Positions 44,842 to 57,500 of a stretch of DNA of 64,000 nucleotides are shown here, piece by piece (positions within the stretch are counted from its first letter, which is position 1; each line of letters starts with the position of its first letter). The notes below the pieces were generated by a model that was not told where the DNA came from, did not search any database, and saw only the letters and a program-made list of their open reading frames with translations. The DNA lies in contig JADLSH010000190.1 of the NCBI GenBank assembly GCA_016169945.1, positions 2,170,001-2,234,000 of the forward strand, written 5' to 3'. Position numbers and translations under genes: made by a program. The DNA comes from Trachythela sp. YZ-2020 (taxonomy: Eukaryota > Cnidaria > Anthozoa > Malacalcyonacea > Clavulariidae).

Positions 44842-47800
44842 ATGTCATCTTTTCGCCTTTCTACTTCGTACGCTTTTAAACTCGGAATCATTCTACTAAT
44901 AATCAAACCACTGAAGGCAGATGAAAGTGCTAATGAAATGTTGTTTCGTAAAGTGCACAAAGGTTGGTTTGAAAAGCAATTTTTGTATTTTTTATTGAGG
45001 GGCGCACATACCAAAATGTTTTGGGGGGCACGCACGCACCATTTGCAATAAATATTTATGTCCGTGGTATATCTTTAATCATGTATACATAATTACTTAC
45101 ATATATATACAACGTGTTAGAATTGAAAGGGAAGACAGCCGTCATAAACCTATCAGTTCTACATTTAAATAGTTAATTAACCAAATTCCACTGTTATGTC
45201 ATGGATAAGGACAAAACTCTCTTTTAGCTTAATTAAGTCTGCTCTACTATGTTTACGAGGCTCAAGAAGGCCCTTCTTTACGTAGGACAAAGATTCTCAG
45301 AACCAAGTTTTAATACTGTATATTTTATGTCCTTCTTCTTTTTAAACTAGTGATAATTTTATTAGTTCTTAATCTATTTTGTTATTGTCTTTTTCAATGA
45401 ATAAATCTTTAAATAAATAGTTAATTTTGCAACAAGCTGACATGTAAATATAGGCATACATGTTTCTAAGTGCAGTTTTTACTTCTAAAATTTCCGTAGA
45501 AAAAACTGTTACTTATGAATGCTGATAATGCATCGGGTTTTTGGAAGCTCTCTGTCTCATTACAGAGCGCAGAACTGCCCTAATCAATTTCAAGTTCGAA
45601 AAGCTGCGTTCGCTTGACGCCGATGTGACGGGTGCTGTCAAGATCAAGTGGTAGCACCTGCAAGTTAATGGGAAGATAGTCTGTAGCTCTTTGGCACAAT
45701 GCGCTGCTTCTGCGTTGTTTTAATGCCTGGCTTGTTCGCTTTGCAGTGATGTCGAAACGTTGTAAGTTCAACATTTACGACATTTTCATCAGGTTTCAGT
45801 CAATCAGGAACAGGGTCGCTGGGGCGCACGAAAACGAAACGCCAAAATTTTGAAATAATTTATAGTGAATGAGAATAGATTATAATCAATGTAAGGTATT
45901 TTAAATGTCTCAACTAAAACACAATTCCGTCAATTCGCGATTCTGCAATCAAAATATTTAACGCATCAAAATTTTTGGCTCGATTTTCGAGATTTTGATA
46001 AGATTTTTGGGATTTGGAGAGGATTTTGCGGTTTTGAAAGAGATTGTGGTATTTTCTGGAATTTTATGGCAAATTTTAGGATTTTATACGAATTTTCCGA
46101 CAAATTTTGACAGGATTTCGGGATTTTTTGGGGATTTCTGAGGAAGTGTGGTACCCGACTAACTACGTTTTGTGCAACGCAGTTAAGTCATGCAGTTAAC
46201 TAATTTAAGGAGTAAATTATTTTAAAGCCTTGTTACAAGTTCGGACTCAGAGCAATGTTATAGGTAAAAAGTATATTCGCGGAGAAATTGTGAGCATGAA
46301 TCTCGTTTTACTTTGCCGATATTATTCTCGCTAAACATGCCCAAAGAAATGAATGAGAATGATATTAAATATCGGTGAAGTGAAACGCGGGCCATGTTCA
46401 CTGTTTTTCTGTGCGTACATTTCTACATAACATCGGACTCTGGGTAAAAATTGCGTAGTAACTTGTAGCAAAAACTGAATTGCCCCGTGTACCATGACGT
46501 TCTACCTCTTTTTATCACAGGGAGCAAAGCGAGAGAAGCGAGATTCGAAGATACAAACCAGCACTTCGAACTTCTTAATTATTGATGTCTGTAACACAAC
46601 TAAAACCTTCCTGAAAGCTTAGAAACGATTTTTTATCAATAGGAATGACTTATTCTTACAGGTTACAGATTAACCAACAACATCTTATTAGAGTACAAAG
46701 TCCCATCCTGGTTAGATTGTGCTCTACACTGTCTACAATACGCTTACGAAACCTTATGTGTTGGCTTCAACTACAAATCATCAATTCAAAATGAAGAAAC
46801 AAACTGTCAATTAACCGTTGCCCAGCAACATTCTGATTGCGTCACTGATCCAAAAGCCGAGAAGGACTGGACATTTTACATTATTGAGGTAAGACCACTG
46901 ATTTTATGTGTGTGTTTGTGTGTGTGTTTTGAACCATCAGCATGATGGTTCAAAAACTATCAAAGAGTTAAACACGAAAATTTGTGCAGTAATGGCCGTA
47001 GGCCAAGGATAGATCGACCAAATTTTCGTTCAATTTGGCAGAAAATAAGTTGAGATATTTACAAAAGTTCGTTTTGCTTTTCGCGCTGAATGCGTAACCA
47101 CAGAATAAAGATGTATACAGAAGGGCCACTCAGCAGTGCAACGTGTCCTCGGTTCTTTATGCAAAAATATGCAGTTTACTGGCCAGAGAAATGGCGGTGG
47201 ATCAGCCAGTTCAGCGTGCTTATTGGCCAGAAAAAGCAATTGACTGGCCAGAGTAATGGCGACCAACATGCGATATGAGCGACCCCAAAAAATTCAAAGG
47301 TTCCCAAGAGAGTGAGCCCTCTATATAATATTTACTCTATGGCGTAACTAGACTGGACTGTATATCTCCGCCAACAAATGAAGTCAAGTATTCATGCTAA
47401 ATACGTATTCAGTTCTCTTCAGCAAGACAAACTTTTGTAAATTTCTCATCTAACTTCATCCAAAATGAACCAAAATTTACTGGATTCCTTGCACTACTTG
47501 ATTGTTAAATCGCCTCTTATTATAAATATTCTGTCTTCAAAACGATGCTCTATCTAGTTTAAATTTTAAGATCAGTGGTAGAACTGCAAAATGTTACAAT
47601 ATCATTTTAGGATCCCTGTGTTCCAAATCCGTGCAAGACTGGGGCCTGCAAGCCAGACAAGCAGAAGCGGGCAGGTTTCAAATGCCATTGCAATGCTTTT
47701 ATGATTGGTGAGGGATGTGGTGTGTGTAAAGGTTAGTACCATCTAGGGCTGGATATAAGAAGATGTATACAGAATATGTAACAAGATTTTAAAAAATATA

Positions 47801-49560
47801 AGAAGATTTTCGACGTCTGAACAAGAATTGAACTACGTCACGATATGACGTATGTATGACATAATTCATTTGTACAACTTTCGCTCGAAGTGTCAGGCAG
47901 TTGTCATACAAATCCATTCGTGAAAAACTATTACAAATTTATATAAAATAATGACTGAACTTCATAATCCCAATCCTAACTCTAATTCTAAATCTCACCC
48001 TAATCGTAACTCTAACCCTTGTGACTTTATTTCAGGATAGTAATATTATTCGAAGTTATCGTTGTTGTGTATATTAAATCACTCTGCTTTTATAGATCCA
48101 AGTCATAACTTTGCTTTGGGAAAGTCGACAGAACAATCATCGACCTATAGCGATGTATATGGGGCACTCGCGTCCCACTTGGCTGTCGATGGAAACACAG
48201 CTACCAGCTATATTAACGACCAAGATCAACCGCAGTGTGCCCACACCTCGGAAGACACCCAGCACTGGTGGAGAGTTGATTTCGGCGAAACAATCCCCGT
48301 TGCTCGGGTGGCTTTTACGAACCGTGGTGATTGTTGTTGGGATCGCATGAGAGATTTTGAAATGAAGGTAAAGATAAATTGATACATTAGGGAGCTCTAG
48401 GAGTGACTAAAAGTTCGACTACGAGTACGAGATTCGTCATTGCGCCGTGTGCGTAGCATACGCCATCTCGCAAAAGTCGTCTTGTACTCAAAAGCACGAC
48501 AAACACGACTTTTGCAAGATGGCGTATGCAAACAACACGCGTTTGGCGCAAAAATAACTAATACGGACACCTCTCTAATAGGAGCACCACTCTAAAACTG
48601 GAACACCTCTCTAATACGCACACCTCTCTAATACGGACATCTCTCTAATACTCTAATACGGACACCTCTCTAATACGGACACCTCTCGAACACGGACACC
48701 TCTCGAATACGGACATATCTGTAATAAGAACACCTCTCTAATACGGACGCCTCTTTACTACAGACATCTCTGTAATACGGATACCTCTCTAATAAGGACA
48801 CCTCTTTAATAAGGGCACCTCTCTAATAAGGACACCTCTCTAATAAGGACACATCTCGAATACGGACACCTCTCTAATACGGACACCTCTCTAATAAGGA
48901 CACCTCTCTAATAAGAACACATCTCCAATACGGACACATCTCCAATACGGACACCTCTCTAATACGGACACCTCTCTAATCAGGACGCCTCTCTAATACG
49001 GACACCTCTCTAATACGGACACCTCTCTAATACGGACACCTCTCTAATACGGACACCTCTCTAATACGGACACCTCTCTAATAAGGACACCTCTCTAATA
49101 CGGACACCTCTCTAATAAGGACACCTCTCTAATACGGACACCTCTCTAATAAGGACACCTCTCTAATAAGGACACCTCTCTAATAAGGACACCTCTCTAA
49201 TACGGACACTTCTCTAATATGGACACCTCTCTAATACGGCCACCTCTCTAATAAGAACACATCTCTAATACGGACACCTCTCTAATAAGGACACCTCTCT
49301 AATAAGGACACCTCTCTAAGAGTGTATGTGTTGATAAACTTATTACCAACTTTTGAATATTATTATTATTACTATTTAAGGTCGGAGACAGTTTGGTGGA
49401 TAATGGACTGGTAAACCCGAAGTGTGGTGACAGGCATGCGGCTGGCAGAGGTACAACAAATATAACATGCACACCGATTATGTTTGGTCAATATTTGGTC
49501 ATTCAATCCCAACTCACTGAAAAAATGAATTTTTGTGAGGTCGAAGTTTACTGCCAGTAA
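44842..49560 (+). CDS. Type II secreted PAN-EGF-fucolectin-like protein (locus 8, complete)
   Basis: Exons 44842-44962, 46662-46888, 47611-47731, 48096-48367 and 49381-49560 give 306 residues. Signal peptide (MSSFRLSTSYAFKLG...), PAN with five cysteines ending DWTFYIIE, seven-cysteine EGF (DPCVPNPCKTGAC ... GVCKG), then FTP split after FEMK. FTP motifs: NFALGKSTEQ, QPQCAHTSEDTQHWW, NRGDCCWDRM, NPKCGDRHAAGRG, CEVEVYCQ. It keeps His in CAHT and RGDCCxxR, the pattern of fucose-binding fucolectins, so fucose binding is plausible. A MITE ends 25 bp before the ATG, and a promoter piece upstream is inverted, so its expression may differ from its paralogs. Confidence 0.87.
45565..45965. repeat. Second copy of the 27100-27560 segment
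   Basis: Carries the same minus-strand 64-codon frame (45580-45774) as 27112-27306 with a couple of changes. Located in intron 1 of locus 8. Confidence 0.5.
47099..47341. mobile_element. 243-bp insertion in PAN-EGF intron of locus 8
   Basis: gcgtaac is duplicated at 47092-47098 and 47342-47348. Paralogous introns continue directly (gcgtaactacagttcactca). The inside has repeated ggccagagaaatgg-like pieces. Confidence 0.6.
48550..49318. repeat. 17-bp minisatellite in FTP intron of locus 8, about 45 units
   Basis: aatacggacacctctct repeated with aataaggacacctctct variants up to 60 bp before the last exon. The 5' side of the intron (48420-48545) holds a hairpin element with arms cgccatctcgcaaaagtcgt. 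Confidence 0.93.
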
Positions 49561-49767
49561 AATGAAGGACGTTGGTTATATTGTATAAACAGTCTAAATT
49601 TAGTAAATAGATCTTAGTAAATATTAGTGTTTTTAATATAGTTGACTATAAATTAAAGTTTATAGATACATATTTATAAACATTATCTTACAACTTTTCA
49701 ATGTTAACATTTTAAATTGTTTTATAGACTTATAATGTAGCATGCAACACATTCTTAAAAAGACGTG

Positions 49768-49773
49768 AATAAA
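49768..49773 (+). terminator. Polyadenylation signal of locus 8
   Basis: AATAAA about 208 bp after the stop, in the conserved type II 3' UTR. Confidence 0.6.
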
Positions 49774-49857
49774 AATGTTATAGCAATGTACTTTTTCAGA
49801 TCAAAATTGCATGTATGTGTATGTAAACTCTATTTAGGAGTTGTTAATATGAAAGCA

Positions 49858-51154
49858 GGGCTGGCCCGGTTAGCGAGACAGCCCGGGTAGGCAAAATCTC
49901 GCCGTAAGGTTATTTTTAGAGTAGAAAATACTTCGTTTATGTGTTTATATGGACAACCAGGTTGGCCCGGTTGCCGAGATCTAGCTTGAAACAGGCGAGA
50001 TCTCGGTTACCGGGATAAAAATTTCCCCACATAAACACTCACTAACCAGCCCTGATCGTTCCTACATAGCAGCCCAGCAAATATATTATGCAGATTGGCC
50101 AGTCGCATAGATGATATACACAAGTAAATCGCTGGATAGCAAAGTCAGAAGCACTTTAAACATATTTTTAAACACTATTGTTAAAGAAATATTTTACAAC
50201 TATTTATTGTGAGGATAACAGTATTTGCTGGGCTGCCTATGGTTCCTAAAAGGTTCTTAAAATTCACAAACGAATATAAATATTGTTAATGGACTGTAAA
50301 TAAATATTATACACATGTTAAACATTAATATTGTTGATAGTCGCCTGTAAATGGATGTTTAACGATAGATATTCACTAGTCTGACTTTTTATGTTGATCA
50401 TTTTTAAAAAAGTGATATTACAATACAATTTTTAAGCTCTAAATTGGCAACTTTAGATAACTTCAATACCTAGTTGCTTCGAGCGACAGCTGCACCGCGC
50501 GCGCTTGTACGTTGCGCCGATTATGCGTAATTGCCGCTAATTTTTTATCAATAAGAATTTGTTTATCTGAAGGAAGCAAATGCCCGACCCTGGGCGCAGG
50601 TGCAGCTGTATAATTGATCGAGACATAAATCTTTCTAAAACAATAACAATTTTAAACTTCACCAACAGCTTGTGCTGTGCTGTAATGCCCACCGTATGCC
50701 AATTAGTTAAACAGGGAAAATGTACGATATTTGTAAGTGACCTCACATCGTAAGCGTGGTAAAAATTTTTTGTAGTATAAAACGAAAAATGCAACGAGAA
50801 ATTATCAAAAAATTCAGGGATGTTTTATTAACTTGGGCTCATTTGCAACTACCCGTCTAGATAGAAGCAGAATCATATAAACACTCAATAGAGTTTATAT
50901 TCAGCGGCAACTGTCCCGTTTAATAATTAATGAAGAACCCCGTAGAGCTTAATAAAAATAACGAAATAAAACGTGGATGAACCCAAAACATATTAACATT
51001 ATTAAAGTTAAACGGTTCGATGGCAATTAAATACGATTTGAATCTACATTTGCATTGCAATTGTCTACCTACTATTTATTAAGACCTTCAACGCAATACA
51101 GTTATTCTTAACTACGCGATCACTTTGGTGCGACAGGTTCGACAGAAAGTTAAA
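49858..51154. other. Intergenic region, loci 8 to 9
   Basis: No gene. Contains the repeat with ggcccggttagcgagacagc (to about 50060), a MITE at 50069-50238 (ends cagcccagcaaata), AT-rich sequence, a block at 50527-50850 duplicated at 53725-54045, and the type II upstream flank from about 50920. Confidence 0.55.
50069..50238. mobile_element. 170-bp MITE, ends cagcccagcaaata
   Basis: Inverted ends agcagcccagcaaata / tatttgctgggctgc. Related sequence is at about 59800-59895 and, as a double inverted copy, at 60962-61290. Confidence 0.75.
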
Positions 51155-51275
51155 ATGTCATCTTTTCGCCTTTCTACTTCGTACGCTTTTAAACTCGGAA
51201 TCATTCTACTAATAATCAAACCACTGAAGGCAGATGAAGGTTCTAATGAAATGTTGTTTCGTAAAGTGCACAAAG
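51155..51275 (+). CDS. Type II signal-peptide first exon, upstream alternative for locus 9
   Basis: 121-bp exon (MSSFRLSTSYAFKLGIILLI, then KPLKADEGSNEMLFRKVHK), donor AAAG|GTTGGT, phase 1. Its own intron is cut off by a duplication junction near 53725, before any PAN exon, where a second promoter + signal exon (54531) begins. It could still splice in frame to the PAN exon at 55732. Confidence 0.65.
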
Positions 51276-51639
51276 GTTGGTTTGAAAAGCAATTTTTTTT
51301 TTGTTGTTGAAATATTGTTGCCGAAACAAAAAGTGTCTTTCAGCGAAAATTCAGAAACATATTCTGTTTCCTGGTTTGCCCTCCTTCAGGAAACATGGCT
51401 AAAAAACAATGTTTTGTGGTTTGCCCACTTTTGGAAAACATGGCTAGGAACAATATTTCCTGGTTCACCTACCTTCGAGAAACAGGACTATAGGCAAACA
51501 GTTAACTATGTGATTAGTTAAGTACCCTGAGGGTTGTATTACTCAGAAAAAAGCGTACAAGGATTTTTGGGATTTCAAAATCCCTGCCAAGGGCAAGGGG
51601 GTTTGGGGATTTTTTTGTGAAATTTTCTGTTGATTTTTT

Positions 51640-52100
51640 AAGAATTCTGTCCTAGGCCTGGGAATAAAAAGCCTAGTCGAAGAACCCTTAAATTGTAATC
51701 ATTTATTGTGTTCGAATTTTGAAAAGTGTCACAGTCTTTGAGGGGCTAATTGATTGACCGTTTTGTACATGAGCCTGGCTTTCATTTGCGCCTTACGTTC
51801 GTCGAGCGATATCCAACCAAGAGCATTACAAGCCAAAATAGACTGTCCAGGTTCATTTTTGAAATTTATGATCAGTCTAGTCGCTCTATATTATATTATC
51901 TGTAGTTTTTGAAGACGCTCACTAAGACCTTTGCCAAGTGTATCCCAAAGTTCGCAACAATAATTGGCTGAATTAAAACATTATATACCAATACCAAAGT
52001 GTTTCGATCAACAAATTCCTTAAGTTTTCTTATGACTTATAGCTCCAATACCTGACGATATTTTACTGGCAATGAATTCGATATGTTTCCCCCAATTTAA
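51640..52100 (-). mobile_element. Degenerate LINE reverse-transcriptase fragment
   Basis: Read on the minus strand it gives ELWDTLGKGLSERLQKLQ, YRATRLIINF, NALGWISLDERRAQMKARL and MYKTVNQLAPQ, the C-terminal part of a LINE polymerase, with internal stops and frameshifts. Confidence 0.7.
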
Positions 52101-52151
52101 ATGCTCGTCAATCTGAACGAGTAAATTATTTAAGGAGTAAATTATTTTAAG

Positions 52152-52379
52152 TATAGGTTATCATGCGATGGTGAGTACAATTAGGGATTAATAGGACTAT
52201 TAATCCCTAATTGTACGAGCAACATCGCATGATTACTTGTTTATTATTAGCATGACAAAATTTCCGCCATTTTGTTTGTTTTGGGAAAATCATTAATTGT
52301 ACTGCAGTACAATTAATTAAATAATTGTACTCCTCTCAACCAATCAGCATCCAGTAATTTTGTCATGCTAATAATAAGC
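52152..52379. repeat. Palindrome and adjoining MITE
   Basis: 52152-52225 folds on attagggattaat/attaatccctaat with long arms. 52244-52379 has ends ttattagcatgacaaaatt and the complement. Confidence 0.65.
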
Positions 52380-52544
52380 CTTGTTACACGAGGCAATTTT
52401 TGCTGAAACTTGCAATGCAAGTTCGGACTCAGAGCCATTGCTAAAAGCCATTGCGGACTCAGAGCCATTGCTAAAAGCCATTGCGCACTCAGAGCCATTG
52501 CTAAAAGGTAAAAGTATATTCGCGGAGAAATTGTGAGCATGAAT

Positions 52545-53400
52545 CTCGTAATGTAAAAGTAATGTATCATTCTCTAGTCCTCCCGTATTTTGACTATTGT
52601 TCCCTTGTTTGGAATAATTGTAGCCAAACACTAAAAACTAAAGTTCAGCGGCTTCAAAATAGAGCGGCAAGAGTTATAACGGGAGATACGTACGACATAA
52701 GATCAAAAGATGTCCTCTGTAAATTAGGCTGGAATAATCTCGAAGAAAGGCGTAATTCTAAACTTTCTTATGTTAATAAAGCTCTCCAGAAAAGTTGCCC
52801 TGAAGGAATAACTGAAATGTTTCAGTTTTCCTACAATGATAACCATAATTTAAGAAGTAACAACTTAATGCTGAGGTTGGCAAACCAAAAACTAACGGAA
52901 TGAAAAAATCGTTTAGTTATGCCGTCGCCAACATCTGGAACTCACAAAGTATTGCAGAAAGAAATAAAGTAATTAATTCAATGAATTGATATAGCGGGTG
53001 TATAGCGTACTAAATGTATTAGTGTAGTGTATTGTCGTGTATCGTATTATTGATATTATTGTAATATAGGCTATGACATGCAATATTATAGATTTTTATT
53101 AAAAAAGAACAGATCATAGTTTTATATTCATGATGACATTCGTTTTCACTAGAGTTTACGTAGGCGAAACTTTTCTTGTTTAATATTGCATGTCATTGTA
53201 ATTGTATACCACTGTCCTAGTAGCTTTATCCGTAGAATAGTTTTATATTTAGTATCACTTTACCCGTTGAAGACTGCAGACTGGCAGTCGAAAGCTCGTG
53301 TTTAAATAAAATTTTACGATCAGAGAACGTCTCAAAAAACTTATTATATAATATTGCTGAAAAGTTACCGTGTATAAAGATTTTTAAATAAATAAATAAA
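52545..53400 (+). mobile_element. 5'-truncated LINE insertion
   Basis: An open frame at 52562-52903 encodes the C-terminal part of a LINE polymerase (MYHSLVLPYFDYCSLVW, RLQNRAARVITG, LGWNNLEERR). After a frameshift near 52903, FSYAVANIWNSQS continues to a stop at 52989. A 3' UTR and a taaataaataaataaa tail follow. Paralogous introns (46310, 55370, 62370) read through the site gaatctcgttttactttgcc without interruption. Confidence 0.8.
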
Positions 53401-54065
53401 TTACTTTGCCGATATTATTCTCGCCAAACTTGCCCAAAGAAATGAATGAGAATGATAATATATTGGTGAAGTGAAACGCGGGCCATGTTCACTGTTTTTC
53501 TGTGCGTACATTTCTACATAACATCGGACTCTGTCTCTGTGTAGAAATTGCGTTGCAAGTTGCAGCAAAAACTGAATTGCCCCGTGTACCACGACCTTGT
53601 AGCTCTTTTTATCACAGGGAGCAAAGCGAGAGAAACGAGATTCGAAGATAGAAAGCAGCACTTCGAACTTCTTAATTATTGATGTCTGTTAAACAACTAA
53701 AAGCTTCCTGAAAGCTTAGAAAACGACGCTAATTTTTTATCAATAAGAATTTGTTTATCTGAAGGAAGCAAATGCCCGACACTGGGAGCAGGTGCAGCTG
53801 TATAATTGATCGAGACATAAATCTTTCTAAAACAATAACAATTTTAAACTTCACCAACAGCTTGTGCTGTGTTGTAATGCCCACTGTATGCCAATTAGTT
53901 AAACAGGGAAAATTTACGATATTTGTAAGTGACCTCACATCGTAAGCGTGGTAAAAAAATTTTGTAGTATAAAACGAAAAATGCAACGAGAAATCATCAA
54001 AAAATTCAGGGACGTTTTATTAACTTGGGCTCATTTGCAACTACCCGTCTAGGCGGGATAGAAGC

Positions 54066-54250
54066 AGAATAGAGTTCATATTACAAGCGGGATCATATAA
54101 ACACTCAATAGAGTTCATATTACAAGCGGGATCATATAAACACTCAATAGAGTTCATATTACAAGCGGGATCATATAAACACTCAATAGAGTTCATATTA
54201 CAAGCGGGATCATATAAACACTCAATAGAGTTCATATTACAAGCGGGATC
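54066..54250. repeat. 39-bp tandem repeat, about five units
   Basis: Units of tcatataaacactcaataga plus gttcatattacaagcggga upstream of the 54531 first exon. The paralogous site near 50874 has a single partial unit. Confidence 0.92.
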
Positions 54251-54530
54251 TCGGCAACTGTCCCGTTTAATAATTAATGAAGAACCCCGTAGAGCTTAAT
54301 AAAAATAACGAAAAAAATAAGCTAGAACTATAGACGAAATAAAACTTGGATGAACCCAAAACATGTTAACATTATTAAAGTTAAACGGTTCGATAGCAAT
54401 TAAATACGATTTGAATCTACATTTGCATTGCAATTGTCTACCCACTATTTATTAAGACCTTCAACGCAAACAGTTATTCTTAATTAACTACGCGATCAGT
54501 TTGGTGCGACAGGTTCGAGAGAAAGTTAAA

Positions 54531-57500
54531 ATGTCATATTTTCGCCTTTCTACTTCGTACGCTTTTAAACTCGGAATCATTCTACTAATAATCAAACCAC
54601 TGAAGGCAGATGAAAGTGCTAATGAAATGTTGTTTCGTAAAGTGCACAAAGGTTGGTTTGAAAAGCAATTTTTTGTATTTTTTATTGAAATATTGTTGCC
54701 GAAACAAAAAGTGTCTTTCAGCGAAAATTCAGAAACATATTCTGTTTCCTGGTTTGCCCTCCTTCAGGAAACATGGCTAAAAAACAATGTTTCTGGTTTG
54801 CTCACCTTTGGAAAACATGGCTAGGAACAATATTTCCTGGTTTGCCCACCTTCGAGAAACATGGCTAAGGCAAACAGTTAACTTTGTGATTAGTCAAGTA
54901 CCCCGAGGGGTGTATTACTCAGAAAAAACCGTACAAGGATTTTTGGGATTTCAAAATCCCTGCGATATATCCAAGGGCAAGGGGATTTTTTGTGAAATTT
55001 TCTGTAGATTTTAAAGGAGATTTTGGCTCGATTTTCGAGATATTGATAAGATTTGTGGGATTTGGAGAGGGATTTTGCGGATTTTGAAAGAGTTTTGGGA
55101 TTTTCAGGAATTGTATGGCAAATTTAGGGATTTTATAGGAATTTTCCGACAAATTTTGACAGGATTTTTTTATTTCTGAGGAAGTGTGGTATCCGACTAA
55201 CTACGTTTTGTGCAACGCAGTTAAGTCATGTAGTTAACTAATTTAAGGAGTAAATTATTTTAAAGCCTTGTTACACGCGGCAATTTTTGCTGCAACTTGC
55301 AATGCAAGTTCGGACTCAGAGCAATGTTATAGGTAAAAAGTATATTCGCGGAAAAATTGTGAGCATGAATCTCGTTTTACTTTGCCGATATTATACTCGC
55401 TAAACACGCCCAAAGACATGAATGAGAATGATAATATCGGTGAAGTGAAACGCGGGCCATGTTCACTGTTTTTCTGTGCGTACATTTCTACATAACATCG
55501 GACTCTGTGTAAAAATTGCGTTGCAAGTCGCAGCAAAAACTGAATTGCCCCGTGTACCACGACCTTGTAGCTCTTTTATCACAGGAGCAAAGCGAGAGAA
55601 GCGAGATTCGAAGATACAAACCAGCACTTCGAACTTCTTAATTATTGATGTCTGTAACACAACTAAAAGCTTCCTGAAAGCTTAGAAAACGCCGCTAATT
55701 ATTTACCAATAGAAATGACTTATTCTTACAGGTTACAGATTAACCAACAACATCTTATTAGAGTACAAAGTCCTATCCTGGTTAGATTGTGCTCTACACT
55801 GTCTACAATACGCTTCCGAAACCTTATGTGTTGGCTTCAACTACAAATCATCAATTCAAAATGAAGAAACAAACTGTCAATTAACCGTTGCCCAGCAACA
55901 TTCTGATTGCGTCACCCATCCAAAAGCCGAGAAAGACTGGACATTTTACATTATTGAGGTAAGACCACTGATTTTCACCTTGGTTTGTTAGTTTATGTGT
56001 GTGATTGTGTGTGTGTGTTTGTTTATCAGCATGATAACTCAAAAACTATCAAAGGGTTAAATACGAAAATTTGTGGAGCTAATGCAGTAATGGCCGTAGG
56101 CTAAGGATAGATCGACCAAATATTCGTTCAATTTGGCAGAAAATCAGTTGAGATAATTAAAAGTTCGGTTTGCTTTTCCGCGCTGAATGCGTAACTACAG
56201 TTTACTCAAAGACTGCATATCTCCGCCAGCAAATGAAGTCATTTGCATAAATTATACATGCATTAATTACGTATTCAGTTCTCTACAGCAAGACAAACTT
56301 TTGTAAATTTCCCTTCTAACTTCATCCAAAATGAACCACAATTTACTGGATTTACTGGATTCCTTGGCCTACGGCCATTAAGCGCACTACTTGATTGTTA
56401 AATCGCCTCTTATTATAAATATTCTGTCTTCAAAACGATGCTCTATCTAGTTTAAATTTTAAGATCAGTGGTAGAACTGCAAAATGTTACAATATCATTT
56501 TAGGATCCCTGTGTTCCAAATCCGTGCAAGACTGGGGCCTGCAAGCCAGACAAGCAGAAGCGGGCAGGTTTCAAATGCCATTGCAATGCTTTTATGATTG
56601 GTGAGAGATGTGGTGTATGTAAAGGTTAGTACCATCTAGGGCTGGATATAAGAAGATTTTTCATTATGTAACAAGATTTTAAAAAATATAAGAAGATTTT
56701 CGACGTCTGAACAAGAATTGAACTACGTCACGATATGACGAATGTATGACATAATTCACTTGTACAACTTTCGCTCGAAGTGTCAGGCAGTTGTCATACA
56801 AATCCATTCGAGAAAAACTATTACAAATTTATATAATAATGACTGAATTTCATAATCCCAATCCTAAACCTCACCCTAATCGTAACTCTAACCCTAATCC
56901 TTGTGATCGTTAGTTGTGTATATTAAATCACTCTGCCTTTATAGATCCAAGTCATAACTTTGCCTCGGGAAAGTCGACAGAACAATCATCGACGTATAAC
57001 GTATATGGGACATTCGCGTCCCACTTTGCTGTCGATGGAAACACAACTACCAGTGCTCGTAACAAACAAAATCAACCTCAGTGTACCCACACCTGGAAAA
57101 CCCTCCAGCCCTGGTGGAGAGTTGATTTCGGTGAAACAATCCCCGTAGCTCGTGTGGCTTTTACCAATCGTGGTGATTGTTGTTGGGATCGCATGAGAGA
57201 TTTTGAAATGAAGGTAAAGATAAATTGATACATTAGGGAGCTCTAGGAGTGAGTTCGACTACGAGTACGAGATTCGTCATTGCGCCGTGTTGTTTGCATA
57301 CGCCATCTCGCAAAAGTCGTCTCGTACTCAAAAGCCCGACAAATACGACATTTGCGAGATGGCGTATGCAAACAACGCGGCAACACAGACACCTCTCTAA
57401 TACGGACCTTGCTAATACGGACACCTCTCTGATAATGACACCTCTCTAATACCGACACCTCTCTAATACGGACACCTCTCTCTAATACGGACACCTCTCT

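Noticed and set aside
48550..49318. Regular short repeats that could suggest a CRISPR array
   Set aside because: Units are contiguous 17-mers without unique spacers, in a eukaryotic intron.
54041..54235. Minus-strand frame with repeated MNSIECLYDPACN
   Set aside because: Produced by a 39-bp tandem repeat whose length is a multiple of three.
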